From contig JAEDJA010000001.1 of NCBI GenBank assembly GCA_016296575.1, forward strand, positions 72,171-136,170: a stretch of 64,000 nt of DNA. Reading direction: 5' to 3'. A program made the translations under genes and the position numbers. The notes under the pieces were generated by a model, which did no database searches, was not told the DNA's origin, and worked only from the letters and a program-made list of their open reading frames with translations. This document shows positions 8,944 through 17,674 of this stretch, in pieces; position 1 is the stretch's first letter; every line of letters starts with the position of its first letter. The DNA comes from Treponema sp. Its GTDB lineage: Bacteria > Spirochaetota > Spirochaetia > Treponematales > Treponemataceae.

Positions 8944-8984
8944 ACTTTATTTTGACAAAAAATGCTATCTTGTCAAAATAAAGT
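8944..8984. promoter_or_regulatory. Perfect 15-bp inverted repeat upstream of fabV
   Basis: ACTTTATTTTGACAA (8944-8958) and its exact reverse complement (8970-8984) flank an 11-base spacer. The left arm contains TTGACA, a possible -35 element. The site could be an operator controlling fabV, or the 3' hairpin of the GH39 gene, which ends at 8932. There is no T run after it (AAAAGGGG follows), so I favour an operator. Confidence 0.5.
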
Positions 8985-9044
8985 AAAAGGGGTAAAATAA
9001 AGATATCTTTTCTATATGATTCTTATTTGAGTAGGGGATTTAAA

Positions 9045-10274
9045 ATGGATAACAAACCAATGATTCGCAGTAACATTTGTATCAACTCACATCCTATCGG
9101 TTGTGCAAAAGAAACTGAACGACAGATTGAATATGTAAAATCACAGAAAGTAAAACGTGGAATTAAGACTGCAAAAGAAGGCGGAAAAGCACCAAAATTT
9201 GTTCTGGTACTTGGCTGTTCTACAGGTTACGGTCTTGCTTCACGAATTACTGCTGCTTTTGAATACGGTGCAGATACAATTGGTGTTTCTTTCGAAAAAG
9301 AAGGAACTGAAACTCGTTGCGGAACACCAGGCTTTTACAACAACAAAGCTTTTGATGAAAATGCCACTAAAGCAGGTCTTTATTCAAAAACCTTCAATGC
9401 CGATGCTTTTAGCCACGAAACACGCAAAACCGTTATTAATGAAATTAAAGCTCAGGGTAAAAAAGTAGATCTTATTGTTTATTCACTGGCAAGTCCTGTT
9501 CGTTCTGATCCTGATCTTATTGATGAAGCTACTGGTCAGCACGTACTTTATAAATCAGTGATTAAACCAATCGGGCAGAATTACGGTGGTGCTGCTCTGG
9601 ATATTATGACAGAAACTCTTTCTGAAAAATCAGCTGAACCTGCCAATGAAGAAGAAATTGCCAATACAATCAAAGTAATGGGTGGTGAAGACTGGCAGCT
9701 CTGGATTGATGCAATGCTTAAAGAAGATGTTCTTGCAAAAGGATGCCGTACAGTTGCTTATTCATATGTTGGACCAGTTCTTTCTCACGCAATTTACCGC
9801 AACGGTACAATCGGTATGGCAAAAAAAGATCTTGAAGCTACAGCACGCAAGCTTTCTGACAAGCTTAAAGCCGCAGTTAATGGTGATGCATGGGTTTCAG
9901 TAAATAAAGGTCTTGTAACACGTTCAAGTGCAGTTATTCCTATTATTTCACTTTATCTTTCAGTTCTTTTCAAAGTAATGAAAGCTAAAGGAATTCATGA
10001 AGGATGTATTGAACAAATGGAACGCCTTTTTGCAGAACGTCTTTTTACTGGTGCCGACAATGGGGCAGGTGAAGTTCCTGTAGATGCAGAAAAACTTATC
10101 CGTATTGATGACTGGGAAATGCGTGAAGATGTTCAGGCTGAAGTTGATGTACACATGAAAGCCATTACACAGGATAATCTTAAAGAACACTGTGATCTTG
10201 AAGGTTACCGTCACGACTTCCTTGCAACTAACGGTTTTGATGTTGAAGGCGTTGATTACGACGCTAAGATCTAA
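9045..10274 (+). CDS. fabV: Trans-2-enoyl-CoA/enoyl-ACP reductase (NADH)
   Basis: About 409 aa, FabV/Ter family. It reduces trans-2-enoyl-CoA or enoyl-ACP with NADH, as the last step of fatty acid elongation or of butyryl-CoA formation. The sequence closely follows T. denticola Ter as I recall it: VLGCSTGYGLASRITAAFEY (NAD site), GVSFEKEGTE, YSLASPVR, VMGGEDWQLW, AYSYVGP (active Tyr) and GYRHDFLATNGFDVEG at the C-terminus. ATG 9045 is chosen because GTAGGGGAT lies just upstream and IRSNICINSHPIGC follows; the TTG at 9027 has no such support. Preceded by a long palindrome. Confidence 0.95.
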   Translation: MDNKPMIRSNICINSHPIGCAKETERQIEYVKSQKVKRGIKTAKEGGKAPKFVLVLGCSTGYGLASRITAAFEYGADTIGVSFEKEGTETRCGTPGFYNNKAFDENATKAGLYSKTFNADAFSHETRKTVINEIKAQGKKVDLIVYSLASPVRSDPDLIDEATGQHVLYKSVIKPIGQNYGGAALDIMTETLSEKSAEPANEEEIANTIKVMGGEDWQLWIDAMLKEDVLAKGCRTVAYSYVGPVLSHAIYRNGTIGMAKKDLEATARKLSDKLKAAVNGDAWVSVNKGLVTRSSAVIPIISLYLSVLFKVMKAKGIHEGCIEQMERLFAERLFTGADNGAGEVPVDAEKLIRIDDWEMREDVQAEVDVHMKAITQDNLKEHCDLEGYRHDFLATNGFDVEGVDYDAKI

Positions 10275-10294
10275 TCCAGCTATTGACTAAACTT

Positions 10295-10335
10295 CGGGTT
10301 TTCTTTAATATAGAAAAACCCGTTGTAAATTTTTT
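10295..10335 (+). terminator. Terminator after fabV
   Basis: CGGGTTTTCT pairs with AGAAAAACCCG (one bulged base) around ttaatat, followed shortly by a T-rich stretch at 10329-10335. It separates fabV from rpmB. Confidence 0.6.
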
Positions 10336-10351
10336 AAGGTAGGTATATACG

Positions 10352-10573
10352 ATGTCAAGAACTTGTGATGTTTGCGGAAAATCACCAATGAGTGGTAACA
10401 AAGTTTCAAAATCATACAATCATACACGCAGAACATGGAGACCAAATCTTCTTAAAGTTCGCACAGTACTTGATGGTACAACAATGAAACTGAACGTTTG
10501 CACACGCTGTCTCAAAAGCGGCTTCATTGAAAAGAAAGTTAACGTTCCAAAACCAGCTGTAGAAAACAAATAG
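10352..10573 (+). CDS. rpmB: 50S ribosomal protein L28, zinc-ribbon form
   Basis: 73 aa. The N-terminal CDVCGKSPMSGNKVS and the SHNHTRR-like stretch (SYNHTRRTWRPNL) are typical for L28. Four cysteines in two CxxC pairs (C5, C8, C50, C53) mark the zinc-binding (C+) version. The ATG follows AAGGTAGG. It is monocistronic, with a strong terminator downstream at 10602-10631. Confidence 0.95.
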   Translation: MSRTCDVCGKSPMSGNKVSKSYNHTRRTWRPNLLKVRTVLDGTTMKLNVCTRCLKSGFIEKKVNVPKPAVENK

Positions 10574-10601
10574 TTTTTTGCTTCAATTGAGTGAATAAAG
10601 G

Positions 10602-10631
10602 CCGTCTCCTGTAATGAGGCGGTTTTTTTTT
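10602..10631 (+). terminator. Terminator after rpmB
   Basis: CCGTCTC pairs with GAGGCGG (one G-T wobble) around ctgtaat, followed by eight T. Confidence 0.8.
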
Positions 10632-10639
10632 ATACATAT

Positions 10640-10852
10640 AATTTCATCTTTTGACCTTCATCCTATAGACTAAAAAGCCGATTTTCGGTATATTATTAGA
10701 ACGTGTATTGTTTGTATCCACGGCGTTTAATCCCCGTTTTACGTTGCGGAAAGAACCTTGCACCAGTCCCAGGCAGATTAATGACTGTTTCCTTACATTG
10801 CTGCTTTGGATGTTTGTAAAATGATTTTACAAAATTAAAATAGAGGTAACTC
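10640..10852 (+). promoter_or_regulatory. Long 5' leader of the rplU operon
   Basis: 213 bases without an ORF precede rplU. A TATATT box at 10689-10694 may be the -10. The following sequence, about 150 bases, is GC-richer than most intergenic DNA here and has short complementary tracts. Ribosomal protein operons often carry autoregulatory leaders, and an L21 leader class is known. I cannot confirm membership by eye. Confidence 0.35.
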
Positions 10853-11167
10853 ATGTACGCAACTATCGAATTCAAAGGAAAACAGTACAAAGCAGAAAAA
10901 GGTGCTGTACTCACAGTTGACAAACTTGACGCCGAAAAAGGCTCAACAATCGACATCGACACAGTTCTCCTGGTTTCAGACGGAGACAAAATCAGTGTTG
11001 GAGCTCCTTATGTAAAAGGTGCAACAGTTAAAGTAACAGTTGAAGAATCTTTCAAAGATAAGAAAGTAATCGTTTACAAATACAAATCAAAGAAAGATTA
11101 CCACAGAACAATCGGTCACAGACAGCAGTACACAAAAGTACGTGTTGAAGACATCGTATTGGCATAA
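10853..11167 (+). CDS. rplU: 50S ribosomal protein L21
   Basis: 104 aa. MYATIEFKGKQYKAEKGAVL and the C-terminal KKDYHRTIGHRQQYTKVRVE are diagnostic for L21. Start follows GAGGTAACTC. Rich in C-ending codons (AAC, ATC, GAC), as expected of a highly expressed gene. First gene of rplU-rpmA-obgE-nadD-yqeK. The ysxB/prp protease gene often found between rplU and rpmA in Firmicutes is absent. Confidence 0.95.
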   Translation: MYATIEFKGKQYKAEKGAVLTVDKLDAEKGSTIDIDTVLLVSDGDKISVGAPYVKGATVKVTVEESFKDKKVIVYKYKSKKDYHRTIGHRQQYTKVRVEDIVLA

Positions 11168-11183
11168 TTAAAGGAGTCTAACT

Positions 11184-11438
11184 ATGGGAAGAACTAGAGG
11201 CGGTAGCGGTGCCAAAAACGGACGCGATTCAAACCCAAAAAATCTTGGTGTAAAAAAATATGCCGGTGAATTTGTAACAGCCGGTTCAATTCTGGTTAAA
11301 CAGCGCGGAACAAAATTCTATCCTGGTGACAATGTAATGAAAGCCGGTGATGACAGCTTGTTCGCTACAGCAGACGGAACAGTACTTTATCACGAAAGAA
11401 TGAATCATAAGTACATTTCAGTTGTTGCTGAAAAATAA
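11184..11438 (+). CDS. rpmA: 50S ribosomal protein L27
   Basis: 84 aa. MGRTRGGSGAKNGRDSNPKN, then GSILVKQRGTKFYPGDNV, is typical L27. There is no N-terminal extension of the kind cleaved by Prp in Firmicutes, consistent with the lack of prp. Sixteen bases after rplU, with AAGGAG as ribosome binding site. Followed by a hairpin terminator before obgE. Confidence 0.95.
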   Translation: MGRTRGGSGAKNGRDSNPKNLGVKKYAGEFVTAGSILVKQRGTKFYPGDNVMKAGDDSLFATADGTVLYHERMNHKYISVVAEK

Positions 11439-11466
11439 TTTAGGGGTGTTTTAAGCCCTAAATAAA

Positions 11467-11499
11467 GCCCGGTTGACCAAAAGACCGGGCATTTTTTTT
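11467..11499 (+). terminator. Intra-operon terminator between rpmA and obgE
   Basis: GCCCGGT (11467-11473) pairs with ACCGGGC (11484-11490), followed by a run of eight T. It would attenuate read-through from the abundant ribosomal mRNA into obgE. Confidence 0.8.
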
Positions 11500-11512
11500 A
11501 TAAGGTAGATAG

Positions 11513-12664
11513 ATGTTAGGATTTGCAGACGAAGCTCTTATTGAAGTAAAATCTGGAAACGGCGGTAACGGTTGTGTTTCATTCCGTCGGGAAAAATATA
11601 TTCCTCATGGTGGCCCAAACGGTGGAGACGGCGGAAAGGGTGGAGATGTTATTTTCTGCGTTAGACGTAATATGCGAACTCTTGCCAATATTCGCCATAA
11701 ACATTTCTTTAAGGCAAAAAATGGTGGTGACGGCTCAGGATGGAACCGCTATGGAAAAGACGGGGAAGATATTGTAATTCCTCTTCCTCCAGGAACAACT
11801 ATTTGGGATGCAGAAACTGACGAATTAATTCATGATTTTACTACTGAAGCAGACAATGAACAGTTTGTTTTTCTTAAAGGTGGTAAAGGTGGATGGGGAA
11901 ACGTTCATTTTAAGACTTCTACAAACCAGGCTCCTCGTTATGCACATCCTGGTACTCCTGGTGAAACAAGAATGCTTCGTGTTGAACTTTCAATTATGGC
12001 CGATGCAGGTCTTGTAGGTTTCCCTAGTGCCGGTAAATCTTCACTTCTGGCTGCCTTTACAAATGCCCGTCCAAAAGTTGCACCTTATCCTTTTACTACA
12101 AAAATTCCTAATCTTGGTGTGCTTCGTGTAGATGAAGAAACTGACGTAATTATTGCTGATATTCCTGGAATTATTGAGGGTGCCAGCGAGGGTAAAGGGC
12201 TTGGAGATCAGTTCCTTAAGCATATTACACGTACCAGCTGTCTTATTTTTATGATTGATGCAGCTGATACTTTTGAAGGAACAAACTGCTTTACAGCCTA
12301 CGAATCTTTGAAAAACGAGCTTGGTAATTATTCACCTGAGCTTCTGGATAAACCACGTATTGTTCTTTGTAATAAAATTGATGTTGAAGGTGCTTACGAT
12401 AACGCAGTTAAAATAATTGAAGAAATCCGTAAAAATGAACCTAATACCATTTGTGTTCCTGTTTCTGTACAGTACAATCGGGGTATGAAAGAAGCCCGTG
12501 AGGAAATCGTCAAACTGGTAAACCGCCTGGAAGGACGTGATAAAAAATACGAAGCTGAAGTTGAAAAAGAAAAGAACTTTGGAAAAGCTTTTATGGCAGA
12601 ACGGGCTGGTTTTGATGACAACGATATGGATGAAGATCAGATCCAGTATCCTGGAATGGAATAA
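11513..12664 (+). CDS. obgE: Obg/CgtA family GTPase
   Basis: 383 aa essential GTPase linked to 50S subunit maturation and the stringent response. The glycine-rich Obg domain (GGNGGNGCVSFRREKYIPHG, GGDGGKGGDV) is at the N-terminus. G1 is GFPSAGKSSLL near residue 170, G3 is DIPGIIEGAS near 216 and G4 is NKID near 286. The short acidic C-terminal tail lacks an OCT domain. Starts 13 bases after a terminator T run with AAGGTAG as binding site; six bases separate it from nadD. Confidence 0.95.
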   Translation: MLGFADEALIEVKSGNGGNGCVSFRREKYIPHGGPNGGDGGKGGDVIFCVRRNMRTLANIRHKHFFKAKNGGDGSGWNRYGKDGEDIVIPLPPGTTIWDAETDELIHDFTTEADNEQFVFLKGGKGGWGNVHFKTSTNQAPRYAHPGTPGETRMLRVELSIMADAGLVGFPSAGKSSLLAAFTNARPKVAPYPFTTKIPNLGVLRVDEETDVIIADIPGIIEGASEGKGLGDQFLKHITRTSCLIFMIDAADTFEGTNCFTAYESLKNELGNYSPELLDKPRIVLCNKIDVEGAYDNAVKIIEEIRKNEPNTICVPVSVQYNRGMKEAREEIVKLVNRLEGRDKKYEAEVEKEKNFGKAFMAERAGFDDNDMDEDQIQYPGME

Positions 12665-12669
12665 GACTT

Positions 12670-13347
12670 ATGAAGATTGCGGTCTTTGGCGGAAGTTTTA
12701 ACCCTTTACATACAGGACATGCGGTAATGGCAGATACTGTATTAAAGGAACTTGGCTATGACCGCATAATTTTCATTCCAAACTCAACAGCTCCACATAA
12801 AACAGCAAAATCAGAAGGTTATCGTTTTCCTACCGGTGAAGAACGTTTTTCTATGGTGGATGCCTTCTGTAAATCAAGAAAAGACGGGTGCTTTATTGCC
12901 GATCCCTGCGAAATCAAAAGAGGTGGTGTATCTTATACAATTGACACAATTCACTGGATTTACGAAAACTATGTTTTTGACGGAAAACCAGGGCTTATTA
13001 TGGGTGAAGAAATCGCCGCAGAATTCCACAAATGGAAATGTCCTGATGAAATTGCAACTCTCTGTGATATCATTATTGTCAGAAGGGATACCAGTCAAAA
13101 AAAATCAGATAATTTTGAAAAATCCTGCAATATTCCTGTAGGAGATTATAAAGGAGATTCAGGTGCTGTTTTTGAAGAAGCTTCCTTTTTATATCCTCAT
13201 GTTACCTGCACAAATACACTTGTAAATCTATCATCAACACAAATAAGAGAAAAAATTGCCTCAGGAAAAAGTTTTTATTACCTTTTGCCCGAAACTGTGG
13301 CACAATATATACAAGGAGAAAATTTTTATGGAAGACTTGATCAATAA
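12670..13347 (+). CDS. nadD: Nicotinate-nucleotide adenylyltransferase
   Basis: 225 aa. Converts nicotinate mononucleotide and ATP to deamido-NAD in NAD synthesis. The nucleotidyltransferase signature GGSFNPLHTGH is at residues 7-17 and the second motif LSSTQIREKI near 187. Follows obgE by five bases and overlaps the start of yqeK by 20 bases, an arrangement common in bacteria (obg-nadD-yqeK). Confidence 0.93.
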   Translation: MKIAVFGGSFNPLHTGHAVMADTVLKELGYDRIIFIPNSTAPHKTAKSEGYRFPTGEERFSMVDAFCKSRKDGCFIADPCEIKRGGVSYTIDTIHWIYENYVFDGKPGLIMGEEIAAEFHKWKCPDEIATLCDIIIVRRDTSQKKSDNFEKSCNIPVGDYKGDSGAVFEEASFLYPHVTCTNTLVNLSSTQIREKIASGKSFYYLLPETVAQYIQGENFYGRLDQ

Positions 13348-13885
13348 AGTGGATGAATATTGTAAAGAACATTTGAGTAAGAAACGCTATGATCATTCGG
13401 TACGTGTTGCACAACTGTCTTCTGAATTATGCGCTGTTTTTGGCATGGATGAAAAAAAAGGCTATCTTTGTGGTATTGCACATGATATCTGCAAAGAAAT
13501 GCCAAAAGAAAAAATGATTGAAATGGTGAGGGATGGTGGATATGAGATTTCTGATTATGAACTGAAAAATCCTACTCTTCTTCACGGGAAAGCTGGAAGC
13601 CTCAAACTTATTCAGAAATTTAATATTGATGACAAAGAAGTTCTCCGCGCAGTAGAATCCCATGTTTGTGGCGATAAAGATATGGGAGATTATGGAAAAG
13701 TGCTTTATGTTGCTGATAAAAGTGAACGTGGTCGCCCTCATGTTACGGAAGAATATCTGCAAAAGCTATTTGCCTTGCCTTTGAATGAAATGATGAAGCT
13801 GGTTGTTGGTGATACATTGGCACACATTAAGAAGATGGGTTATGTTGTTTACCCCGAAACTGAACTGATGTATAATAGTCTCTAG
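13328..13885 (+). CDS. yqeK: YqeK-family HD-domain hydrolase
   Basis: 185 aa. The YqeK family hydrolyses Ap4A-type dinucleotides symmetrically. Metal-binding HD motifs: RYDHSVRVAQLSSELC, GIAHDICKEMP and LLHGKAGS. ATG 13328 is chosen because AAGGAG lies at the right distance and MEDLINKVDEYC matches the family start; longer upstream frames lie inside nadD. The rsfS gene that often follows is missing; a secreted protein gene comes next, ten bases on. Confidence 0.88.
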   Translation: MEDLINKVDEYCKEHLSKKRYDHSVRVAQLSSELCAVFGMDEKKGYLCGIAHDICKEMPKEKMIEMVRDGGYEISDYELKNPTLLHGKAGSLKLIQKFNIDDKEVLRAVESHVCGDKDMGDYGKVLYVADKSERGRPHVTEEYLQKLFALPLNEMMKLVVGDTLAHIKKMGYVVYPETELMYNSL

Positions 13886-13895
13886 GATTATTTTG

Positions 13896-14774
13896 ATGAA
13901 AAAACTGTTTTTTGTTCTGTTATTTTTTTTTACCGTTTCTCTTTGTTTTGCCTATGACAGGCCTCTTGTAAATAATATCAATGCGGTTCCTGGAAGTGGA
14001 ACTAAAATCAACCTAATGTGGAATCTTCCCGAAAACCTCAAAACACCCCTGAAAAAGATTCTTGTTTATATTAATACAAAACCCATTTCATCCTATGAAC
14101 AGATTAAAAATTCTTCACCTGCTGCAACATTAAAACCTACTGCTACGGCATGGTCACATAAAGTTGAAGATTTGAACGACTGGTATTACGCTGTAGTCTG
14201 TGTTACCGATAAACCATACGATATTATTATGCCGTCCATAAATGCAACTGTGCGCGGTGTTCATCTTACTGGAAAGAAAATTTCTGCAGATCAGGTGATT
14301 ACCCGGGAAGAAAAAGTTTATCCTTCAGGAACTCTCCGCGAAACACCACTTCCTTATCTTGATCTTCTTGATAATAATAAAACTGAAAATGTCATTTCAA
14401 AAGCTACAACAACCGAAGCTCGAAAACTTGGAGTAGCAGTTGTGAAAAAAACTGAGCGTCTGAATCCTTATGTTTTTGAAGAGGATCTTGTTTCTCCTGA
14501 TGGCGGTGATGCTTATCTGCTTTTTGATATTTTGAGCCGGACTTTCATTCAGAAAAAATATGTTGAAGGAATTGAGGAATTAAAGCGGCTTATTGGTACA
14601 AATGTCACTGAAGATGTTCTTGCAAGGGCTACATTTTATTTGGGTGAGTGTGAATATTTTGCAACTGATTATGAAAGTGCAGTTCGATCTTTTGTCCGCG
14701 TTCAGCCTTATTTCCCAGACCTGTGTACAAGATGGATTACATCAAGTCTGGATAATATTACAATCAGTAAATAA
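13896..14774 (+). CDS. Secreted FN3-like protein with TPR-like C-terminus
   Basis: 292 aa, not recognised. MKKLFFVLLFFFTVSLCFA is a signal peptide. Residues of about 25-130 look like a fibronectin type III domain (INLMWNLPE, WYYAVVCVTDK). The end (VLARATFYLGECEYFATDYE) resembles one or two tetratricopeptide helices. The gene follows yqeK by ten bases, with AGGA upstream of the ATG, and may be co-transcribed. Its last base abuts the last base of the convergent TPR gene. Probably a periplasmic or envelope protein. Confidence 0.7.
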   Translation: MKKLFFVLLFFFTVSLCFAYDRPLVNNINAVPGSGTKINLMWNLPENLKTPLKKILVYINTKPISSYEQIKNSSPAATLKPTATAWSHKVEDLNDWYYAVVCVTDKPYDIIMPSINATVRGVHLTGKKISADQVITREEKVYPSGTLRETPLPYLDLLDNNKTENVISKATTTEARKLGVAVVKKTERLNPYVFEEDLVSPDGGDAYLLFDILSRTFIQKKYVEGIEELKRLIGTNVTEDVLARATFYLGECEYFATDYESAVRSFVRVQPYFPDLCTRWITSSLDNITISK

Positions 14775-16904
14775 TCAGCGGATACTTTTAATCAGTTCAA
14801 GAATTGCCGGTTTTTCTACAGCCTTTCTGATTTCTTCAATGAAGGTTTTATTATTTGTTACAACACTTTGTTCAATAACGTTATTTCCCCTGGCATCGGC
14901 AGTTGGTGCGGTATCAACAGCATCTTCATTTTCTGACTTTGGCATTGAAATAAGAACAATTTCATCATTTTCGTTGATTCTGTCGTAGAACCCTTTGTTT
15001 TCAATGATTCCTTCAGAGATTTCTTCACCTGCCTTTGTTATGCGGATCTGCCCAAGAATATCATCGGTTTTATAGTAAACACCGGTTCCTGTGTCGGCGG
15101 TAAGTATTTTTCCTTTTTTTACAATGTCGAATACAGCACCTTCAACCATGTGTTCAGTTTTTCCAAGGTCAATTACTACGTTCTTTGTTTTTCGAGTAAT
15201 GATTTTACCGCGGACAGGAAGACTTGAAAGAATGCTTTCACGGAGTCTGCGCAGAATTATTGAATACTGACCGTTTCCTGTGGCATAAAAATGCATGTTC
15301 TTTGTTTCTGTACCAGTTCGTGCAGAATACATGGCGGCAGAAAGAGTCATATCTTCTTCTGCTTCGTTGAGAGAAAGAATGATGAAATAATCAAAACCAG
15401 CTTTACGTGCTTTACTGAATGCCTCACCATAGCCTGAAACCGGTGTTGTTTCTGTTCGTACCGATGTAAATGCAACTCCTGAGAAAATATCTGAAGCAGC
15501 CATGGCAGTAAGTCTGTTTTCATCTGCATGGCCAAAACTCATGGAAGTGTCTGTATAATAAATGCCTATATTCCAGCGGATTTTATCCAGGAAGAAGGTA
15601 TCAATATTCCATTTTTGTGCAAGAGTATCTGTAAGAATGGAATCATAAGCTTCTACAGTATCAATAAGATCGTTCTGTTCTTTTTTTGAAAGGGCAGTTG
15701 TAAAATCGGAGTTTTCTCTTGTGAATTTAAGCTGGTCCAGGTAAGTTTCGTGCATGCCGTTCAATTCCAGCATTTTTGCATAAGAAAGTCGGGCTCGAGA
15801 ATTTGTTGGATCAATCATAAGAGTGCGCTGATATTCGTAAGAGGCTGTAGCACCATCGTATCTTTCATAAGCCTGATCAGCGTTGTTTAGATGATATTGG
15901 GCCCATGTTTTTCTGCGTGGATCCTCCAGGGAAAGTGTTTCACGTACGTCCAATTCCAATGCCATGCGCATCAGTTCATCATTTGGAGAAACGGTAAGTC
16001 CCATATCCCATGTTTTAATGGCTGATACTGTATCTCCAAGTTTTTTCTGATTTAAGCCTTTTAAATACCAGGTTTTACCTGAATTTCTGTTGTGAGAAAT
16101 AAGATAGTCACATAAATCAATTGAAGACTGGTAATCACCACGGTAATAAAGAATTGATGAAAGCAGTTCGTAAGCGCTGGTGTAGTTTCCGTTGATTTCA
16201 ACTGCAATGCGTGCCTGTTTTTCTGCTTCCTGGAGATTGCCTTCCATGCAGTAAATTATGGAGCTTAAATAATGTACGTTTGCATCACCAGAATAATAAT
16301 TCATGGCTCGTCGTACATAGTTCTGTGCTTTTGTAAAATTTCCGTTGCTTGCGTAGAGGAGGGCCAGTGAAAGAAGAGCTTTTTTATTGTTGTTCTGTCT
16401 TGCCAGTGATTCTACATACTGTGCTTCAGCACCGGAAAATTTGCCGTTGTAAAGCTCCAGTTCAGCAAGACCAAAATGTGCTTCTACATCATTTGGATAG
16501 ATTTTAAGAATGTTCTGAAAAATATTTTTTGCAGCTTCTGTATCGCCAGTTTCCAGATAAATCATTCCTTTCAGATTCTGGATTCTCGAATTGTTTTTTT
16601 CTATTTTTTCTGCGTTGGCAAGGTATTGAAGTGCCAGGTCGTATTCACCAAGATAATAGGAACACTGTGAAAGACTGAACCAGGCATCGGTGTAATTGGG
16701 ATTTACACGAACCGCTTCCAGAAAGTTTTGGGATGCGGTCCAGTAATTTTCTTCGTTCTGGTATGCAATTCCTTCTTCATAAAGGGCAACTGCTGTTTTT
16801 GAACTGGCACCGTTTTTATTCTGTGCCGTTAAAAGACACAACGAGAGTGAAAAAAAACAAATTAAGAGTCCTGATTTACTGATCTTTTTCATCGGGATTT
16901 TCAT
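14775..16904 (-). CDS. Secreted TPR-repeat protein with FlgT-like C-terminal region
   Basis: 709 aa. Signal peptide at the N-terminus (GLLICFFSLSLCLLTAQ), then ten or so tetratricopeptide units, for example SSKTAVALYEEGIAYQNEEN, YTDAWFSLSQCSYYLGEYDL and DVEAHFGLAELELYNGKFSG. The last 250 residues (NIGIYYTDTSMSFGHADENR, LPVRGKIITRKTKNVVIDLG) resemble the carbohydrate- or flagellum-associated domains of CsgG/FlgT-type envelope proteins; this is a resemblance only. ATG 16904 has AAGGA just upstream; 16892 is an alternative. It overlaps the end of the CBS-domain gene by 29 bases. Confidence 0.75.
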   Translation of the reverse strand: MKIPMKKISKSGLLICFFSLSLCLLTAQNKNGASSKTAVALYEEGIAYQNEENYWTASQNFLEAVRVNPNYTDAWFSLSQCSYYLGEYDLALQYLANAEKIEKNNSRIQNLKGMIYLETGDTEAAKNIFQNILKIYPNDVEAHFGLAELELYNGKFSGAEAQYVESLARQNNNKKALLSLALLYASNGNFTKAQNYVRRAMNYYSGDANVHYLSSIIYCMEGNLQEAEKQARIAVEINGNYTSAYELLSSILYYRGDYQSSIDLCDYLISHNRNSGKTWYLKGLNQKKLGDTVSAIKTWDMGLTVSPNDELMRMALELDVRETLSLEDPRRKTWAQYHLNNADQAYERYDGATASYEYQRTLMIDPTNSRARLSYAKMLELNGMHETYLDQLKFTRENSDFTTALSKKEQNDLIDTVEAYDSILTDTLAQKWNIDTFFLDKIRWNIGIYYTDTSMSFGHADENRLTAMAASDIFSGVAFTSVRTETTPVSGYGEAFSKARKAGFDYFIILSLNEAEEDMTLSAAMYSARTGTETKNMHFYATGNGQYSIILRRLRESILSSLPVRGKIITRKTKNVVIDLGKTEHMVEGAVFDIVKKGKILTADTGTGVYYKTDDILGQIRITKAGEEISEGIIENKGFYDRINENDEIVLISMPKSENEDAVDTAPTADARGNNVIEQSVVTNNKTFIEEIRKAVEKPAILELIKSIR

Positions 16905-17667
16905 TTTCCTTTTTGATTACTTTAATCTGGTTGATACGGTGACCTTCCATATCCTGAACAATAAAATCGAAATTGTTCCAGCTGGTTTTTTCGTATTTTA
17001 CAGGTACTTTTCCAAATAGATCGAATACAAATCCACCAAGGGAATCAAATTCTTCGTTAGGCAGATTTGCATTAAGTGTTTCATTCAGATCGTCAAGATC
17101 AGCACGGGCATCACAAAGCCACATGTTATCGCCTATAGTAAGAATTTCGGCTGTTTCCTTGTCAAACTCATCCTGAATATCACCAACAATTTCTTCAATA
17201 ATATCTTCCATTGTGATAATACCTGCAATTCCACCGTATTCATCAATGGCAATTGCGATGTGAAGGTGATGTCTTTTGAATTCACGCAGAAGGGAATCAA
17301 TGCGTTTTGACTCTGGAACAAAGTAAGCTTTTCTAATAATTGATTTAAGATCAATATCCTGTTTTTTTGAAAGGGCTTTAATAAGATCTTTTACATAAAG
17401 GACACCGATAACATTGTCAATGGATTCCGAATAAACAGGGAATCTTGAATGACCAAATGAAAGTATTTTTTCGATAAGTTCATCCTGAGTAAGATCCACA
17501 TTGATGAACTCAACATCAATTCGGGGAACCATTACTTCTTTTACAGCAGTAATTGAAAGATCTTCAACTCCCTGAATCATGTCCTGTTTTTCTTCGTTGA
17601 GTATTTCTTGTTGGAGACTGTCTGCCTCCGAAACATTTTCTTTTTTCTTATTTTTTTTGAAAAACAT
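16876..17667 (-). CDS. TlyC/CorC-type CBS-domain protein
   Basis: 263 aa. Two CBS domains (from IEFINVDLTQDELIEKILSF and ALSKKQDIDLKSII onward) follow the conserved VKEVMVPRIDVE, then a CorC_HlyC domain (DDLNETLNANLPNEEFDSLG). The transmembrane DUF21 domain of larger relatives is absent, as in TlyC and CorC. The older haemolysin label for this family is poorly supported; roles in Mg2+/Co2+ homeostasis are proposed. Start 17667 is chosen for the AGGAAAAAT upstream. Seven bases separate it from the nucleotidyltransferase gene. Confidence 0.85.
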   Translation of the reverse strand: MFFKKNKKKENVSEADSLQQEILNEEKQDMIQGVEDLSITAVKEVMVPRIDVEFINVDLTQDELIEKILSFGHSRFPVYSESIDNVIGVLYVKDLIKALSKKQDIDLKSIIRKAYFVPESKRIDSLLREFKRHHLHIAIAIDEYGGIAGIITMEDIIEEIVGDIQDEFDKETAEILTIGDNMWLCDARADLDDLNETLNANLPNEEFDSLGGFVFDLFGKVPVKYEKTSWNNFDFIVQDMEGHRINQIKVIKKENENPDEKDQ

Positions 17668-17674
17668 ATTTTTC

